A DNA stretch of 64,000 nucleotides. Source: Enchytraeus crypticus (lineage: Eukaryota; Annelida; Clitellata; Enchytraeida; Enchytraeidae). The notes under the pieces are model-generated. The model was given only the letters and a program-made list of their open reading frames with translations, had not been told where the DNA came from and ran no database searches. The position numbers were made by a program, and so were the translations under genes. Below are positions 1 through 64,000 of this stretch, piece by piece. The stretch covers positions 546,001 to 610,000 of the forward strand of contig CAJHZI010000301.1 of assembly GCA_905160935.1 (NCBI GenBank), given 5' to 3'. Numbering within the stretch: the stretch's first letter is position 1; each line of letters starts with the position of its first letter.

Positions 1-50
1 CTGACTTTGATATGTACCATGGCCATGCTAGCGATTTGACATACCACTAG

Positions 51-133
51 AGAAGGAGAAAGAGAGAGAGAGAGAAAGTCGGAGAGAGAGAGAGAGAGAG
101 AAAGTGAGAGAGAGAGAGAGAAGAGAAAGTCCG

Positions 134-175
<42 letters not shown>

Positions 176-178
176 GGC
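51..178. repeat. (GA)n microsatellite
   Basis: GA/AG repeats with short interruptions; nothing else is seen at the left edge. Confidence 0.9.
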
Positions 179-1142
179 CTTAATGCTTAAGGGAAATTCA
201 ATTAATAGTTCAGAACTACTAATTGAAATCAATAAAGTAAACGTTTAGAATCTGGTTTTGGCAAAAATTACAAGGAATTCATATCAAACTTTACCATCGA
301 AAAGTAAACACTCACTACAAATTAGCAGAAGCAAAATAATATCGTTGCCTTACATTCCTGAGCATGCCTTTAATTGCGCTCATACTATGCATGTGCATGT
401 AGATTAATTTTGTTCTACAAGGTCTGCCGAAGACGTCGGCTGCAGCAACTAAGAAATAGGTTAATAGTATATAAGCGATTGAGTCATTCAAATGCAAAAA
501 TGGTTCAACTGAAAAATTTCGTTGAATTTCTGTTTGATGCATTTATTTGTAAAATTAAAAACTATTGCAAAATATCACGAATGAATTGATGATATCCATG
601 AACCTAATAAATATCAAAGTGGAGCGTTTGAAAACTAATTGCAATTTAGTAAGAGGCGTACGCCGTACATTATTAGATTAAAGAGGCATAGCAAGAAAGA
701 GAATAGATATGAGGAAATAACGAATAGAATCTTGTTGAGGAATATCATCGAGAAATCTTCGCCTGAAACCAGCCCCAGAACGATCACAGGAATTGGCATG
801 CTCATAAAATTGAGAAATGATAACTTTACTGAAAATTTTGGCCTTTCAACCCAAAATCGTAGCAAATATGCAAAGAGAACAAAGGTTTATCTAACGAAGC
901 ACCGAAAAGATCAAACTCATCCAGTCACAAAAAGGATCTGTATCTACACAAGGCCAAGAACCGGTCAAGACAGGAAGCTGACATTAGAATTTTGCTTTAC
1001 TGTTCTAACAAAAGCACCGGTATCTATGTAACTCTACTATAAGTTCCTAAATCCAGATCTGAGGTGGAAACAAAACATGAAACAAAACTAAATTATTAAT
1101 TGTCTATTTGATCGTTCATGTACTATAATAAATCTTTTTCAG
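179..1142. other. AK7 upstream intron, no exon recognised
   Basis: A 130-codon plus-strand frame at 639-1031 (basic, ending FCFTVLTKAPVSM) resembles no family I know. It could be a transposon relic. No AK7-like exon is visible. Confidence 0.4.
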
Positions 1143-54507
<53,365 letters not shown>

Positions 54508-54860
54508 AGGACTGCAGTCAAGGACAAGGCTAGGAGGTAGCTATGCCCCCTACTTCTGTGCTCAGCATTCCCCAACTTTCAACCCTCTGTTCATAGGAGC
54601 TACAAGGAGGCTTGGACTTGCTCCCCATAGCCCTCTATTGCATGACCCTAGTTTGTTTCGGTCTTAAATCCAGTTTCTCAAATTGCCTTTTATCTAGGGT
54701 CAATGCAATGTGTATACTATCAAGTATACATCAAACTGCCTTTTTCAGTTGTACTTATTGCCTGTAAAACTTGTTATTTTGTGTTTTGAATGGCTTTAGG
54801 GACGTTTTGGTTATTTAAAGGGTTGAGTTCTTAATAAAATTGTGAAATCGAAACTTTTTG
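54508..54860 (+). terminator. AK7: AK7 3' UTR and poly(A) signal
   Basis: Plain sequence follows the TGA. AATAAA lies at 54833-54838 and is the first clear signal after the stop, so cleavage would be expected around 54850-54865. Confidence 0.6.
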
Positions 54861-55539
54861 TCTTTCGAAAGAATGCTACCCATTGCAATGTCCAATATAA
54901 AATAATATAATGAAATTTAAAAATTCACTGAATTGATGTAATAACATCTTAATCATAGTAAAATAGTACACAAATTAGACTTAATACTGTCCGGAAAATT
55001 AACTGCGATATAAGATAGACAAGTAGAGCACGAGTAAACAACTGATTTTATCTTGAAAATCTATGGTGACACTGATGAAGAGTAAGGCAAAAGATATTAT
55101 CTGGCATGGCATGGTCTGAATTATTGTTTATTAGCTAGTAGAAAAAAATTAGTAAAATGCAGAACTGTGAAAAGTATTCAAGGATATATGCTCTCTTCAG
55201 TTACAACCGACTCAAAAATTGTGCATTCACATATCTTTGTGTAGAAATGCAGTACTACTTACTAGCTGTTAGCAGTACTCTACAGAGCAAAATATTTATA
55301 AGAAAATACAATCGTCACATAGCCAGCCTTTTGCTTAGAAAACCTAAGTTAAATTAGGTAGATTGTAATAGGTCGGTTAGTGTAGTTGATATCTGCACAA
55401 ATCTATCGAATGCAAGATGATAAGCGAAAAAGTACCACTTAACCTGTCTGTAAGATTAAAAGTGCACGAGCACTATTGATCCGTGGAATTATAATACAAA
55501 TTTTGTAGCAGATCTCAAATATTGCCTCTATGGACCGAT

Positions 55540-56320
55540 CCAGTGGCGGATCCAGGGGGGCCCGGGCTCCCCTTAGGCCCGGCGATAAAAAATTTTAAAC
55601 TATATTTTAATTGTTTCTATAGCAATTTCTAAGTGTCAATCTGTTTGTAAGGGCAGTGGTTAGGGGCAGTGGCGGATCTAAGGGGGGGGCCCCTTTAGAT
55701 CCGCCGATAAAAAATTGTAAACTATATTTTCATTGTTTCTATGGCAATTTCGATGTGTAAATATGTTATTAATGACAGTGGTTATGGGGGGACCCGGGGG
55801 GGACGACAGGGAACTCAATTCAAACAGCTCGATTTTTTCTAGGATATAGTAGGAAAAATGTTTCACTAGCTCTCAATTTTCAATTGAACCAATGCATAAT
55901 CAATGCATTGGAGGAAAAAGAGTGCAAGTAAAAAATGGTAACTCTGTCCCATAGCAGTGGTGCAAACAGCCTTGGATGGGAAGGGCCTAAGCCCCCCACC
56001 GCCACAATTAGGTCACTTTGCAATTCGTCGAGATCCGCAGAGTTTCTTCAGAGATGAAAAAATGGACCTACTTTTTCCAAAACAAATGTAGGATTTTAGG
56101 TTTTCTCCTGACTTTAGTACGGATATGAGCGGGGGGGTAAGGTACTAGGATACACTCACTCTATGCGCCGAACGCAGTAGTGAACAAATTTTGAGGCCCC
56201 CCCACAGAAAACTGTCTGGTTGCGTCACATGTCCCAAAGAAGGCGGGGCGTATGCAAAAAATGTACACTCTCAAAAAAAAATTTCGGATCCCCTTAAAAA
56301 ATTCCTGGATCCGCCCCTGG
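55540..56320. mobile_element. hAT-like MITE with duplicated left end
   Basis: The inverted ends are CAGTGGCGGATCCAGGGGGG and TTCCTGGATCCGCCCCTG. The left about 120 bases occur twice (55541 and 55667), so one copy is a duplicate or a second insertion. A related piece is at 31305-32125. No transposase is seen. Confidence 0.6.
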
Positions 56321-58135
56321 ACTATGTCAAAGAAACTTCCAAGTCTGTACTCCGCTTGGATATAGATTTTGATTATATTTTTAATAATTACCGCCTTAGT
56401 CAGATTGTCGATGCTTGTTTCAGTAATTCGAGACAGTCAATTATGTGGAACAACCTTTTTTAGCAAGGATGACCCCGCTATGATGAGGAAAGAGACATTA
56501 AATATTTATAATTAATTATAAATACTCTTTCCTTTAGCAATGAAATGGTCCAATTATAGTCCTAATTAATATTAGTTACTTAATTATCTAGCAAGCTAAT
56601 TCAATTAACCAGTTAGCAATACGTTTACTTAACTAGCTAGCGAATAACAGTATTGTAATACAACTAGCACTTCACACTAGATATGGGACACAAAAAATGT
56701 AAGCATAATGAGGACAGCACCGCATGATTTATCCAATGAGATAAACAAATAAGCATAATTAATAATTATATCTGCAACAAAGTAGGCCTACTAATAAAGA
56801 CTATTAAACTTGCAGTACTGAAATCTACTAGACATCGAAACAACATGAATAGTTATAATTCTGCAATACTAGGAAAAACGTATCATCCTAGAAAGAAAAT
56901 GATTAAATAAATAACTAACATGCTAGTTTCTAGAACAAAATATAATCTAAGAAATAAATAATTAGTATTAAGCTTTACCGTTCAATGGTAAAGTAATCGT
57001 AAAGCCTCAGTAATGTAAAATAATAAAATATGTCCCCTCAAGCACAACAAAAAGAACAAGAACAGCCACAGCGACAACCTCTAAACCAAACAGTCGCTGA
57101 AATTGTATGAAAAGAATTATTGGATAAATCAGTCAAATACATCCTATCACAATATGTCCCTCAGTTTCTAACTTCCTAAACTACAACAGAGGACAAATAA
57201 TGAAAACAGTGCTTTCAAGTACATAACAAAATTTTAACTCAAGAAATCTTATGAAGTTTTAACAATTAGTTGTTGATCTACAGAAAACTTACAGATTTGA
57301 CTGCAATTATGCGCGTGTACGCTCTACAACAACATGCACATAAACATCATAGCGTCAATATGTAGCACGAAATTTCATAATCTACATAATGAAAGTTTAA
57401 CAACTCGTCATTAAAACAGTACCATTATCAAAACAAACCAGAATAATTTAATAAAGTATATTAATATAATACAATCTTAAAGATATAATACTTAGTTAAG
57501 TTAAAACGAAAATCACAAACAAATCTTGACAGTCAGAGTTAAAATCAATCAATGTATAATTGTTAGTCTTATTATATAAATATCGATGAGCATAAAACTG
57601 ACTCTAGAATGCTGCTTTTAAAGATTACTTAAATCTTAATTAACAACACATTCACTTTCATACCAGAACAAGGCCGTAATTTTTTTACACAGTAATGACT
57701 TAACCCCTAATTTACAAAATATGCAAATTTATTCTTTGGTTTTACACAACGGCCCGAATAAAAATCTTAACAGAGAGAAACAAATTAATTACTGTTGTTA
57801 CTTTAGTTATGAAAGATTCGAGCGCTGCTTTGGTGAGTGAATAAATTACCTAAAATACAAATTTATTAATTAATTAATTCCAAGAGAAAATAATCCAAAC
57901 GTTTATTTTTAGAATCATAATTCATTCATTTACATCTCTCCTTAAACGAATTACCCTAACTTAATATGAGAATCAAAAATCACAAAGTGATCTTAATGTA
58001 CCGTTAGAACATGTACTCTACTGAAATTTTTATCATTAACTCTGTCGCATCAGCAAGACTTCTCACCTAACTGCTACTTGGGAAATTTTTAAGAAACCTC
58101 ATGAAATCTAGACTCTTTCACTAAGTGCCATCCAA
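56321..58135. other. Intergenic region between AK7 and the TMEM86-like gene
   Basis: AT-rich. A short Q-rich plus frame at 57030-57109 (MSPQAQQKEQEQPQRQPLNQ) may be a transposon relic. AATAAA on the minus strand near 57901-57906 could serve the TMEM86-like transcript. Confidence 0.45.
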
Positions 58136-58626
58136 TCAACTGGACTCTTTACCAAGAAAGTCCTGATCGTCGCAAGCTGACAGGCCAATCAGAAGTTGAG
58201 CGGCATAGTAGGTTATCATGACCCACATAGGAGCCCGTGCAAATGAACCGCGCCATTTATCGAACGCTAATATGAAATCAGATGCTACGAACGACAGAGC
58301 CCCTAACGCAGCGAGTAGTCGAGGAAGACTAGGCTTGTGTGCAAATCTCATGGTTCCCCGCCACGCCATCGTGAAAATGAGCAGAGCGTAGAGCACAGTG
58401 CCCGCCTGCAGCGCAGAGTCCTCGTTCTTAATGGCGCCATACAGATAAGCGTAAAATGACGCCGCGAGAACACCGAACGTCGCCGCGGCAGGTCCACTGC
58501 CTAGAGGTCGCAATCCAAACGCTTTGATATAGAGAGCCTGAGCAGCGGCGAAGAGTGCAAGACCAGGCAGAAACAGATCATCCTTATAGACGAGAGCTAC
58601 ATCTCCAAGAGCCGAGAGTATCAGGC
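58136..58626 (-). CDS. TMEM86/YhhN family protein, last exon (lysoplasmalogenase-like)
   Basis: The minus-strand exon begins after the acceptor GCAATTCAG (rc of 58627-58635) and ends at a TGA (58138-58136), giving about 163 codons. The family comprises multi-pass ER membrane enzymes; TMEM86 proteins hydrolyse the vinyl-ether bond of lysoplasmalogens. Visible marks are two small/hydrophobic segments each with a conserved acidic residue (SALGDVALVY and SFVASDFILAF), several Ala/Leu-rich membrane segments, and the C-terminal WVMITYYAAQLLIGLS. The DNA is clearly more GC-rich than its surroundings. Upstream exons, coding for the first membrane segments, would lie at higher coordinates; I did not find them before 64000. 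The gene is convergent with AK7, with 3.6 kb between their stops. TMEM86A versus B cannot be decided. Confidence 0.82.
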
Positions 58627-59377
58627 CTGAATTGCAATCATCACAGCTAGTGAGCAGTTGTACAATGCATACAGAATACTCTATTAATTTTCATATATTC
58701 GTCAACATATATCTATAGCTTTCCTCCAAAGGTCTCTAAAACTACTTGTACGGGTTTTAAGCCATTTTGAACAAGTTTCTGTATGTCATTTTAAAAATTC
58801 TATTAAATCCATTATTTTGAAAATTTTCATTGCTAATTTTTATTATTTTTTTAGAAGGCGCAAAAGAGGAAAGTAAATAAAAGAGTAAATTCCGGAAACA
58901 AAGCCATTGAATGTCTCAACAGCTCAGTGTGTATACTGTATAGCGACAAGTAACGTCAAGAAATCTTAAATGATTCTTCCCGAGGTCGTGCGATCAATTT
59001 CCGGTTGAGCTAATCCGAGATTGATATTTTAAGAATTATTGTAGGACGAAAGGCAAATTTTTGGGTTTAAATTTTCGGGTTTCAGTTGCCCATGGGGAGA
59101 CGGAAGCACTCGGTTCAGGATTTATCGTATTACGCAATAGAATGTACCTGCTGTGTCAGTGGAACACTACAAGATTTCATGAAAAATCTAAAGGCATAAT
59201 AGAGAGTATAAATCACAGAGAATACATCAGATATACAGTATGTAGCCTAAATACTATTGAGAGAGAGAGAAAGAGAGAGATAAATATGTTTATTAGATTG
59301 AAACACAGCACATACTACACAAAATATCTTCCAAATATAATTGACATCTTCCACATAGGCCTATTTACTATATAAAA

Positions 59378-59510
59378 AAGCTAAAGCTTATGTTAACGTC
59401 AGTTTCCTCACTCGAAAGCGATGTCAATGACGAACGAGCCCAGGATTTGAACCCCACATATACTGATCCGCGGTCGAATACCTTAACGACATAGCCACTG
59501 GCTCCAGCCA
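59378..59510 (-). repeat. tRNA-derived SINE copy
   Basis: A full-length minus-strand copy from AAGCTTATGTTAACGTCAG to TGGCTCCAGCCA, followed by (TA)n. Confidence 0.82.
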
Positions 59511-59511
59511 A

Positions 59512-59538
59512 TATATTATATATATATATATGTCATCA

Positions 59539-59612
<74 letters not shown>
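59512..59612. repeat. (TA)n array
   Basis: TA tract between a SINE and a LINE-tailed element. Confidence 0.95.
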
Positions 59613-59613
<1 letters not shown>

Positions 59614-59634
59614 CACATTATACATAGAGACACA

Positions 59635-59805
59635 AGGGGCTCACCTCGTCATAAGCAGAATCCCCCAAGAATGTATATCACAATAAATGTTATAGATGAT
59701 TTAAAAATTCACTCGTACGTGGACATAGAGAGGAAAATGGAAGATAGAGATGCGTGGAGGCGTTATATAACACGAACCTGCCAGTAGGCAGTGCATTAAG
59801 AAAGA
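59635..59805 (+). repeat. LINE-tailed short element
   Basis: Same head (CCTCGTCATAAGCAGAATCC) and same junction to the LINE 3' end (GATGATTTAAAAATTCACTC ... CAGTAGGCAGTGCATTAAG) as at 8465-8672. Both copies share the junction, so it is an element and not a chance join. Confidence 0.62.
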
Positions 59806-60409
59806 GAATAACACTGCTTTCAGTCCATCCCAGGGGAACATTGGATTACTTTAATAGTTGTCATCAGTCATACTCCCAATGGCTCTATAGTATGAGACCT
59901 CACCTACTACAATGTCTTTGGCTGTTTTACAGGTTCATAACTTCATACGTCTAGGAAGCTACACACCTAATTGGCTCCTACTTTATAGGTATCCCTAAGT
60001 GGCTTAAATTGATCTTTCTTCTTTTTCGGTCTTTTTAATTTTCATCAATTTCTACCATCATTTTATGTAGAATCTGCAGATATATCCCAATCTTTGTCAT
60101 AATAAATTTCAGTCTGAATATACACTGGCTGCCGACTATGATATTCAGGGCCGTATTTAAGGTATCAGGTCCCCACCACAGAGGAGTCAAAAAGCCAGCA
60201 AAGTAGGCAAACATTGTGAGGGAAAATTTTTTAAGTGTCAAATATGTTTTTATAGTGTTCGATTTGTCGAATTTGAAGGCATAGCTGTTAGAAGAACATT
60301 TTCACAGAAGTGGGAGCGATGGCAAGCGTTGGTTGGCCCAGTAAGACTGGGGGTCTTGGAGTCAATATAAACTTTTTTAGATTCAATTTACATGCACAGT
60401 TTAGCACAA

Positions 60410-60570
60410 TAAAAGTGAGATAACTTAGAGAAGAGAAAGGAGTTTTATATGCTTTGCAGACTTTGAAAAAACTTTTGACAGGATAAACTGGGCTACAAAA
60501 TGTTGAGAGAAATTGGAGTGTACTTGAGAGATAGAAGAATAATTATGCATCTTTACATGAACCAAAATGT
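60410..60570 (+). mobile_element. Short LINE RT fragment
   Basis: The DNA encodes FCFADFEKTFDRINWA and a degraded RRIIMHLYMNQ-like end, the same block as at 19133-19300 on the other strand. Confidence 0.55.
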
Positions 60571-60589
60571 ATGTGAATATTCATAGATT

Positions 60590-62200
60590 TGTCAAAGTAT
60601 TTGACAACTGGGATCAAAATGTACTATTAAAAAACTAGAGATTTATGATATTAGAAGAAATGTCATTCTACTCCTGAAAAGTTACCTGTCCATTAGGCAG
60701 CAATATGTTTCATATAACTTTACTATGTATAATTTAAAACCAATTTCATGTGGTGTTCCCCAAGGCTCTACTCTAGGTCAAATACTTTTCTTGCTAATGC
60801 TATATTAATGATATGACCCAAGGCTCTACTCTAGGTCCAATACTTTTCTTGCTAATGCTATATTAATGATATGACTTCTTGTAGCAAAAATTTACAATTT
60901 TTACTATTTGCCGATGATACTAACATATTATGCTCTAACTCAGATATTTTTAAGTTAATACAAATTATTAATATTTACTTAACTTATATATCTGACTGAC
61001 TGGTTTAAACCAAATCGTTTATCCCTTAATAAATCAAAAACAAATTTTATGATATTTGGCTACAAGAAAATACCTCTTGACTCTGATGGTTTACCACTGT
61101 ATCTTCACTTGGTTATTGATGATGTTAGTATTGCACAAGTTGAGTTTACAAAACTTTTGGGAGTAATGATTGACCGAAAATTCACTTGGCAACGACATAT
61201 TTCACCTGTATCAGCAAAAGTCTCAAAATCTTCTATATATTCTTAGACGACTTACGTTTAAATTGCCCAAACGAGCACCGTTGAAGATATTGTAACAGTG
61301 TGATAACAACAGCACTGATATCCACTGTTGTCTTGTTAACGCTGTCAAGTTCAAACTGACGGCGACCTTTATCCTTACATAGTTTACGAGGGAAGAGAAA
61401 TTAGCTTTATCTTTCTTACTTCTGGTCTGGATGTCGGAGAGAGTGGTTCTCCGGTACTTGAGATGTTTGGTTCTCTCTTCGGTCCTCTGACGCTCTACCC
61501 TTCTTCGCTTCGACTATACTAAGCTGAGTATTTTAGAGAGTACTTTTGTATTTTAACGGTATTGGTGATATTATGTGACACTTGTTAATAAAATGGTATC
61601 TTTATTAATAACAGTGTGGAAGTATCTCCAGAGAAACGAAGTTAGGAATAGAATACCAGAAAAACTGAGGTTTAACGAGCCGTTATACTATCTGAGGTGG
61701 TTTCTCCATTGAAGCATCACGTTTTCCCTAGACTACCTGCTAGGAAATCACCAAAGTGTTGTAATATATTATGGTCTTATCTATGCTCACTTAACTTACT
61801 GCAACATTATGTGGGGTTGTGCATTCATTTCTTCTCTGAAAGAAATAGTTGTCTTACAAACAAACATGAAATTAGAATTATTAATGATTTTAATTATTTA
61901 TCTCATACGTCACCCATATTCAAAGACCTTGCTATTTTAAAACTGTCAGATATAAATTACTTTTACACAATTTTATTTTTGCTAAAATGTAAAAGCAATT
62001 GCCTACCAATAATTTGAAACCAATCTGTAATACCTAGCACTTTTGTAGATAATAATTATTACCTGAGAAATATTAATGAATTCATTGCTCCCTTCTCATG
62101 TTCAAATATACGAACTAAATGCGTATCTGTACGTGGTCCTAAACGGAATAACTTGCCAGATGTAAAAAAATTCTACGTTTATTTCTAATTTTAAGAGAGA
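60590..62200 (+). mobile_element. Non-LTR retrotransposon 3' half, interrupted
   Basis: The plus strand has RQQYVSYNFTMYNLKPIS, CGVPQGSTLG, LLFADDTNIL, LNKSKTNFMIFGYKK, EFTKLLGVMIDRKFTWQRHI, then LPKRAPLK to 61280. After an insertion it resumes at about 61765 with YYGLIYAHLTYCNIMWGCAF. A 58-bp tandem duplication sits on the PQGS block (60759-60874). It is broken by stops. Confidence 0.8.
61281..61764 (+). mobile_element. Insertion in LINE, LTR-like
   Basis: About 480 bases split the LINE coding sequence between LPKRAPLK and YYGLIYAH. The insert opens TGTAACAGTGTGATAACA, has AATAAAATGG near 61587 and AATAACA at 61607-61613, which could be an LTR end followed by leader sequence. No coding region or clear target duplication is seen. 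Confidence 0.35.
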
Positions 62201-62639
62201 ATTTTTCAGTTTAATGGTTGGGCGCCCCATGGCTGCCGCATGTTGACTTTTTAGCTCCGGTTATTAGTCAATGTTTTTCGTATATATTCATGTTTTAGAC
62301 TAGTAGTTTGCCTAATGACTTGGATAGTATTGTCGTATTAATTGCGCTAATTTCATTAATAGCTGTCGATAATAGAATCTGCAACTAGTAAAATAGTTTA
62401 CTATAATTAAAAATTCCGTAAACATTTTGTATTGATTTCGTCATGAGCTGATGCTGATATCTTTTAATAGCGGACTTAAATCATTTTTTAGGTTTAATTT
62501 CCAAGCTGCAATTATACTACTAACAATCTCGTTTGGCGTGGATGCCGGTATACAATTGAAATACAGTACAATAAGTAACATAATTTATCGGATCCTTAAT
62601 CTTATAGTGTAGAAGTTTTAAATGGAAAGTTAGCTGATT

Positions 62640-63970
62640 ATCTATGAACGATCGTTCTCTGATTGGTCGCGCCTCACCCGCTGTCTACAAGTACACAAGG
62701 GAGAGGCTATACAATATACGCTGCAGCGTACCAGCCGCGCGTATTTTAAATCACACAACTCTAAACAACATCTCAGCTAATGGGCTACTGAGATACAGAG
62801 GCTGCAGATCAGGCGCAGCTAAACGACCCATAGCTGCGCTCATCAAGCCCCGCGGTGAGCGGTTCTCAACCCATGAGCAGCACCGCAGAGACAGATGTCT
62901 AAAGACTACCGATAAATAATACCAGTCTTCAACACCAACCACCGCCATGCACGTCGACATTTCAACCCCCATCTCTATACGTCCTCAATGCTCGCTCCAT
63001 AGTCAAACCCAACGCCCTCCAACACGTCACTACAGATATGATAGGTATGTCAATAGACATTGGAGTTATCGTGGAGTCTCATTTAAAGCAAAAACACTCG
63101 CCGGGATATGAAGCCATTGAAGGATACTCAAGTTATAGAAGAGATAGGAATGGTAGACGAGGAGGTGGTGTACTGGTATGTGAGCAGCAGATACAAAGAC
63201 GTCACGGTGCTTAGCATACCAGGAGAAGTAAAAGAATACGAAGTTCTGTGGCTCAAGATAGTAGATAATAATAGTTCAATTGTAATAGGTGCGCTATATC
63301 ACCCTCCTAATCCTGATTATGACGTAAAAGTGTTCTTAGAATATTTATCAAACTGTATAGACTACTTAAGCAATTCCTGTAGCTTAATAGTTTTGGCTGG
63401 TGACTTCAATGGAATCAAAGCCAGCCATATATCAGAAATTACAGGCCTACAAGACCTGTTAACTTCGCAAACTCGAGGAAATAATATTTTAGATCATATA
63501 TTTGTATCCGATGTTCAGTATAGCAATGTAAAAATTATTAAATCTGTTTTAATTAGTGACCATTCAGCTATTGTAGCTTATAATGGTAACGTTAAAATTA
63601 GTAAAACTAAAACTAGTCAGTCTATCGCTCTAATACACCTACTAATCGTGCTAAATATCTTGCACTTATTGCAACTATTACATCTTCAGATTTGATAGGT
63701 TTAGATAATAAGAATGTGCAAGAGTCATTAGATCATTTCTACTCCAAAGTCTCTTCTTAACTCCTTCTTTCCATTAAAAACTGTCACACTAACTTCTCAA
63801 GATCCTGACTTTATCACTCCTGAAATAAAATCTCTTTTAAGAAAGAGAAACAGCTTAATGCGCAAAGGTAAAGTTGAGCATGCTAATGCCCGTACAGCCT
63901 ATCTGCGGCTGTTAGATTATTTTGAAATAAAAGCACGATTTATTATATTTTAATATCAAGCTTAGTGGAG
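62640..63970 (+). mobile_element. Non-LTR retrotransposon 5' part with APE endonuclease, runs past the window
   Basis: A GC-richer leader and short frame (62644-62919) precede ORF2. The endonuclease opens with LYVLNARSIVKPNALQHVTT (about 62975) and HSPGYEAIEGYSSYRRDRNG, changes frame near 63175, then continues at 63200-63695 with VIGALYHPPNPDYDVKVFL, LIVLAGDFNGI and SVLISDHSAIV (catalytic GDFN and SDH motifs). A further frameshift near 63640 and stops follow. Confidence 0.85.
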
Positions 63971-64000
63971 GGCCCATCCAATTTAAATACCATTTAAACC

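Noticed and set aside
47..232. SLSLSL-rich minus-strand frame
   Set aside because: Product of the (GA)n tract.
639..1031. 130-codon plus-strand frame
   Set aside because: No recognisable domain, no splice logic with AK7; composition fits neither the host exons nor the RT families.
59061..59375. 104-codon plus-strand frame between the TMEM86-like exon and a SINE
   Set aside because: No domain and it crosses a (GA) run; likely chance.
60035..60241. Hydrophobic minus-strand frame as a possible upstream exon of the TMEM86-like gene
   Set aside because: The residues do not match the YhhN/TMEM86 N-terminal pattern and splice phases do not support it.

Overview
The window is a piece of an animal nuclear genome: long AT-rich introns, GT-AG splice sites, dense (TA)n microsatellites, tRNA-derived SINEs and many broken non-LTR retrotransposons. 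It carries a gene for a ciliary protein and is full of transposon families common in marine invertebrates. I cannot fix the phylum from the sequence alone.

Host genes. One large plus-strand gene fills 1.1-54.8 kb. Sixteen exons, each with phase-compatible splice junctions, spell most of adenylate kinase 7 (AK7): a Rossmann-like N-terminal domain (exons at 1.1-15.5 kb), an adenylate kinase domain (18.4-48.1 kb), a coiled coil (50.8-53.4 kb) and a C-terminal Dpy-30 motif (53.4-54.5 kb), then an AATAAA signal. The first exons lie to the left of the window. Convergent with it, on the minus strand at 58.1-58.6 kb, is the last exon of a TMEM86/YhhN (lysoplasmalogenase) gene.

Polinton. The 19-kb AK7 intron at 25.0-44.0 kb contains a decayed Polinton/Maverick (adintovirus-like) element of about 18.1 kb, bounded by long terminal inverted repeats (25,561-26,170 and 42,575-43,708). 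It keeps recognisable remains of a protein-primed DNA polymerase B with a spliced N-terminus, a packaging ATPase, small basic and membrane proteins, the C-terminal half of an integrase with a chromodomain, a penton-like minor capsid protein, a pVI-like core protein, a double jelly-roll major capsid protein and an adenain-like protease. On the opposite strand it has a two-domain PC4-like single-strand-DNA-binding protein. The polymerase and PC4-like genes each have a TATA-like box and at least one apparent intron, while the structural genes are packed with overlapping stop/start codons. Stops, frameshifts, a deletion in the integrase, a perfect 36-bp fold-back in the polymerase and nested insertions show that it is dead.

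Other mobile elements. A Tc1/mariner-class element (51,306-52,885) has an intact 363-codon transposase with a D..D(37)E motif and perfect 38-bp inverted repeats, so it is young. Around it are at least three non-LTR retrotransposon groups (one with (GAT)n tails, one ending in a GCAGTGCACTAAGAGAGA-like 3' end, one jockey/CR1-like), a tRNA-derived SINE family with at least seven copies, a LINE-tailed short element, hAT-like MITEs and several very short-loop palindromes. The last 1.3 kb holds the start of another non-LTR element (APE endonuclease) that runs off the right edge.
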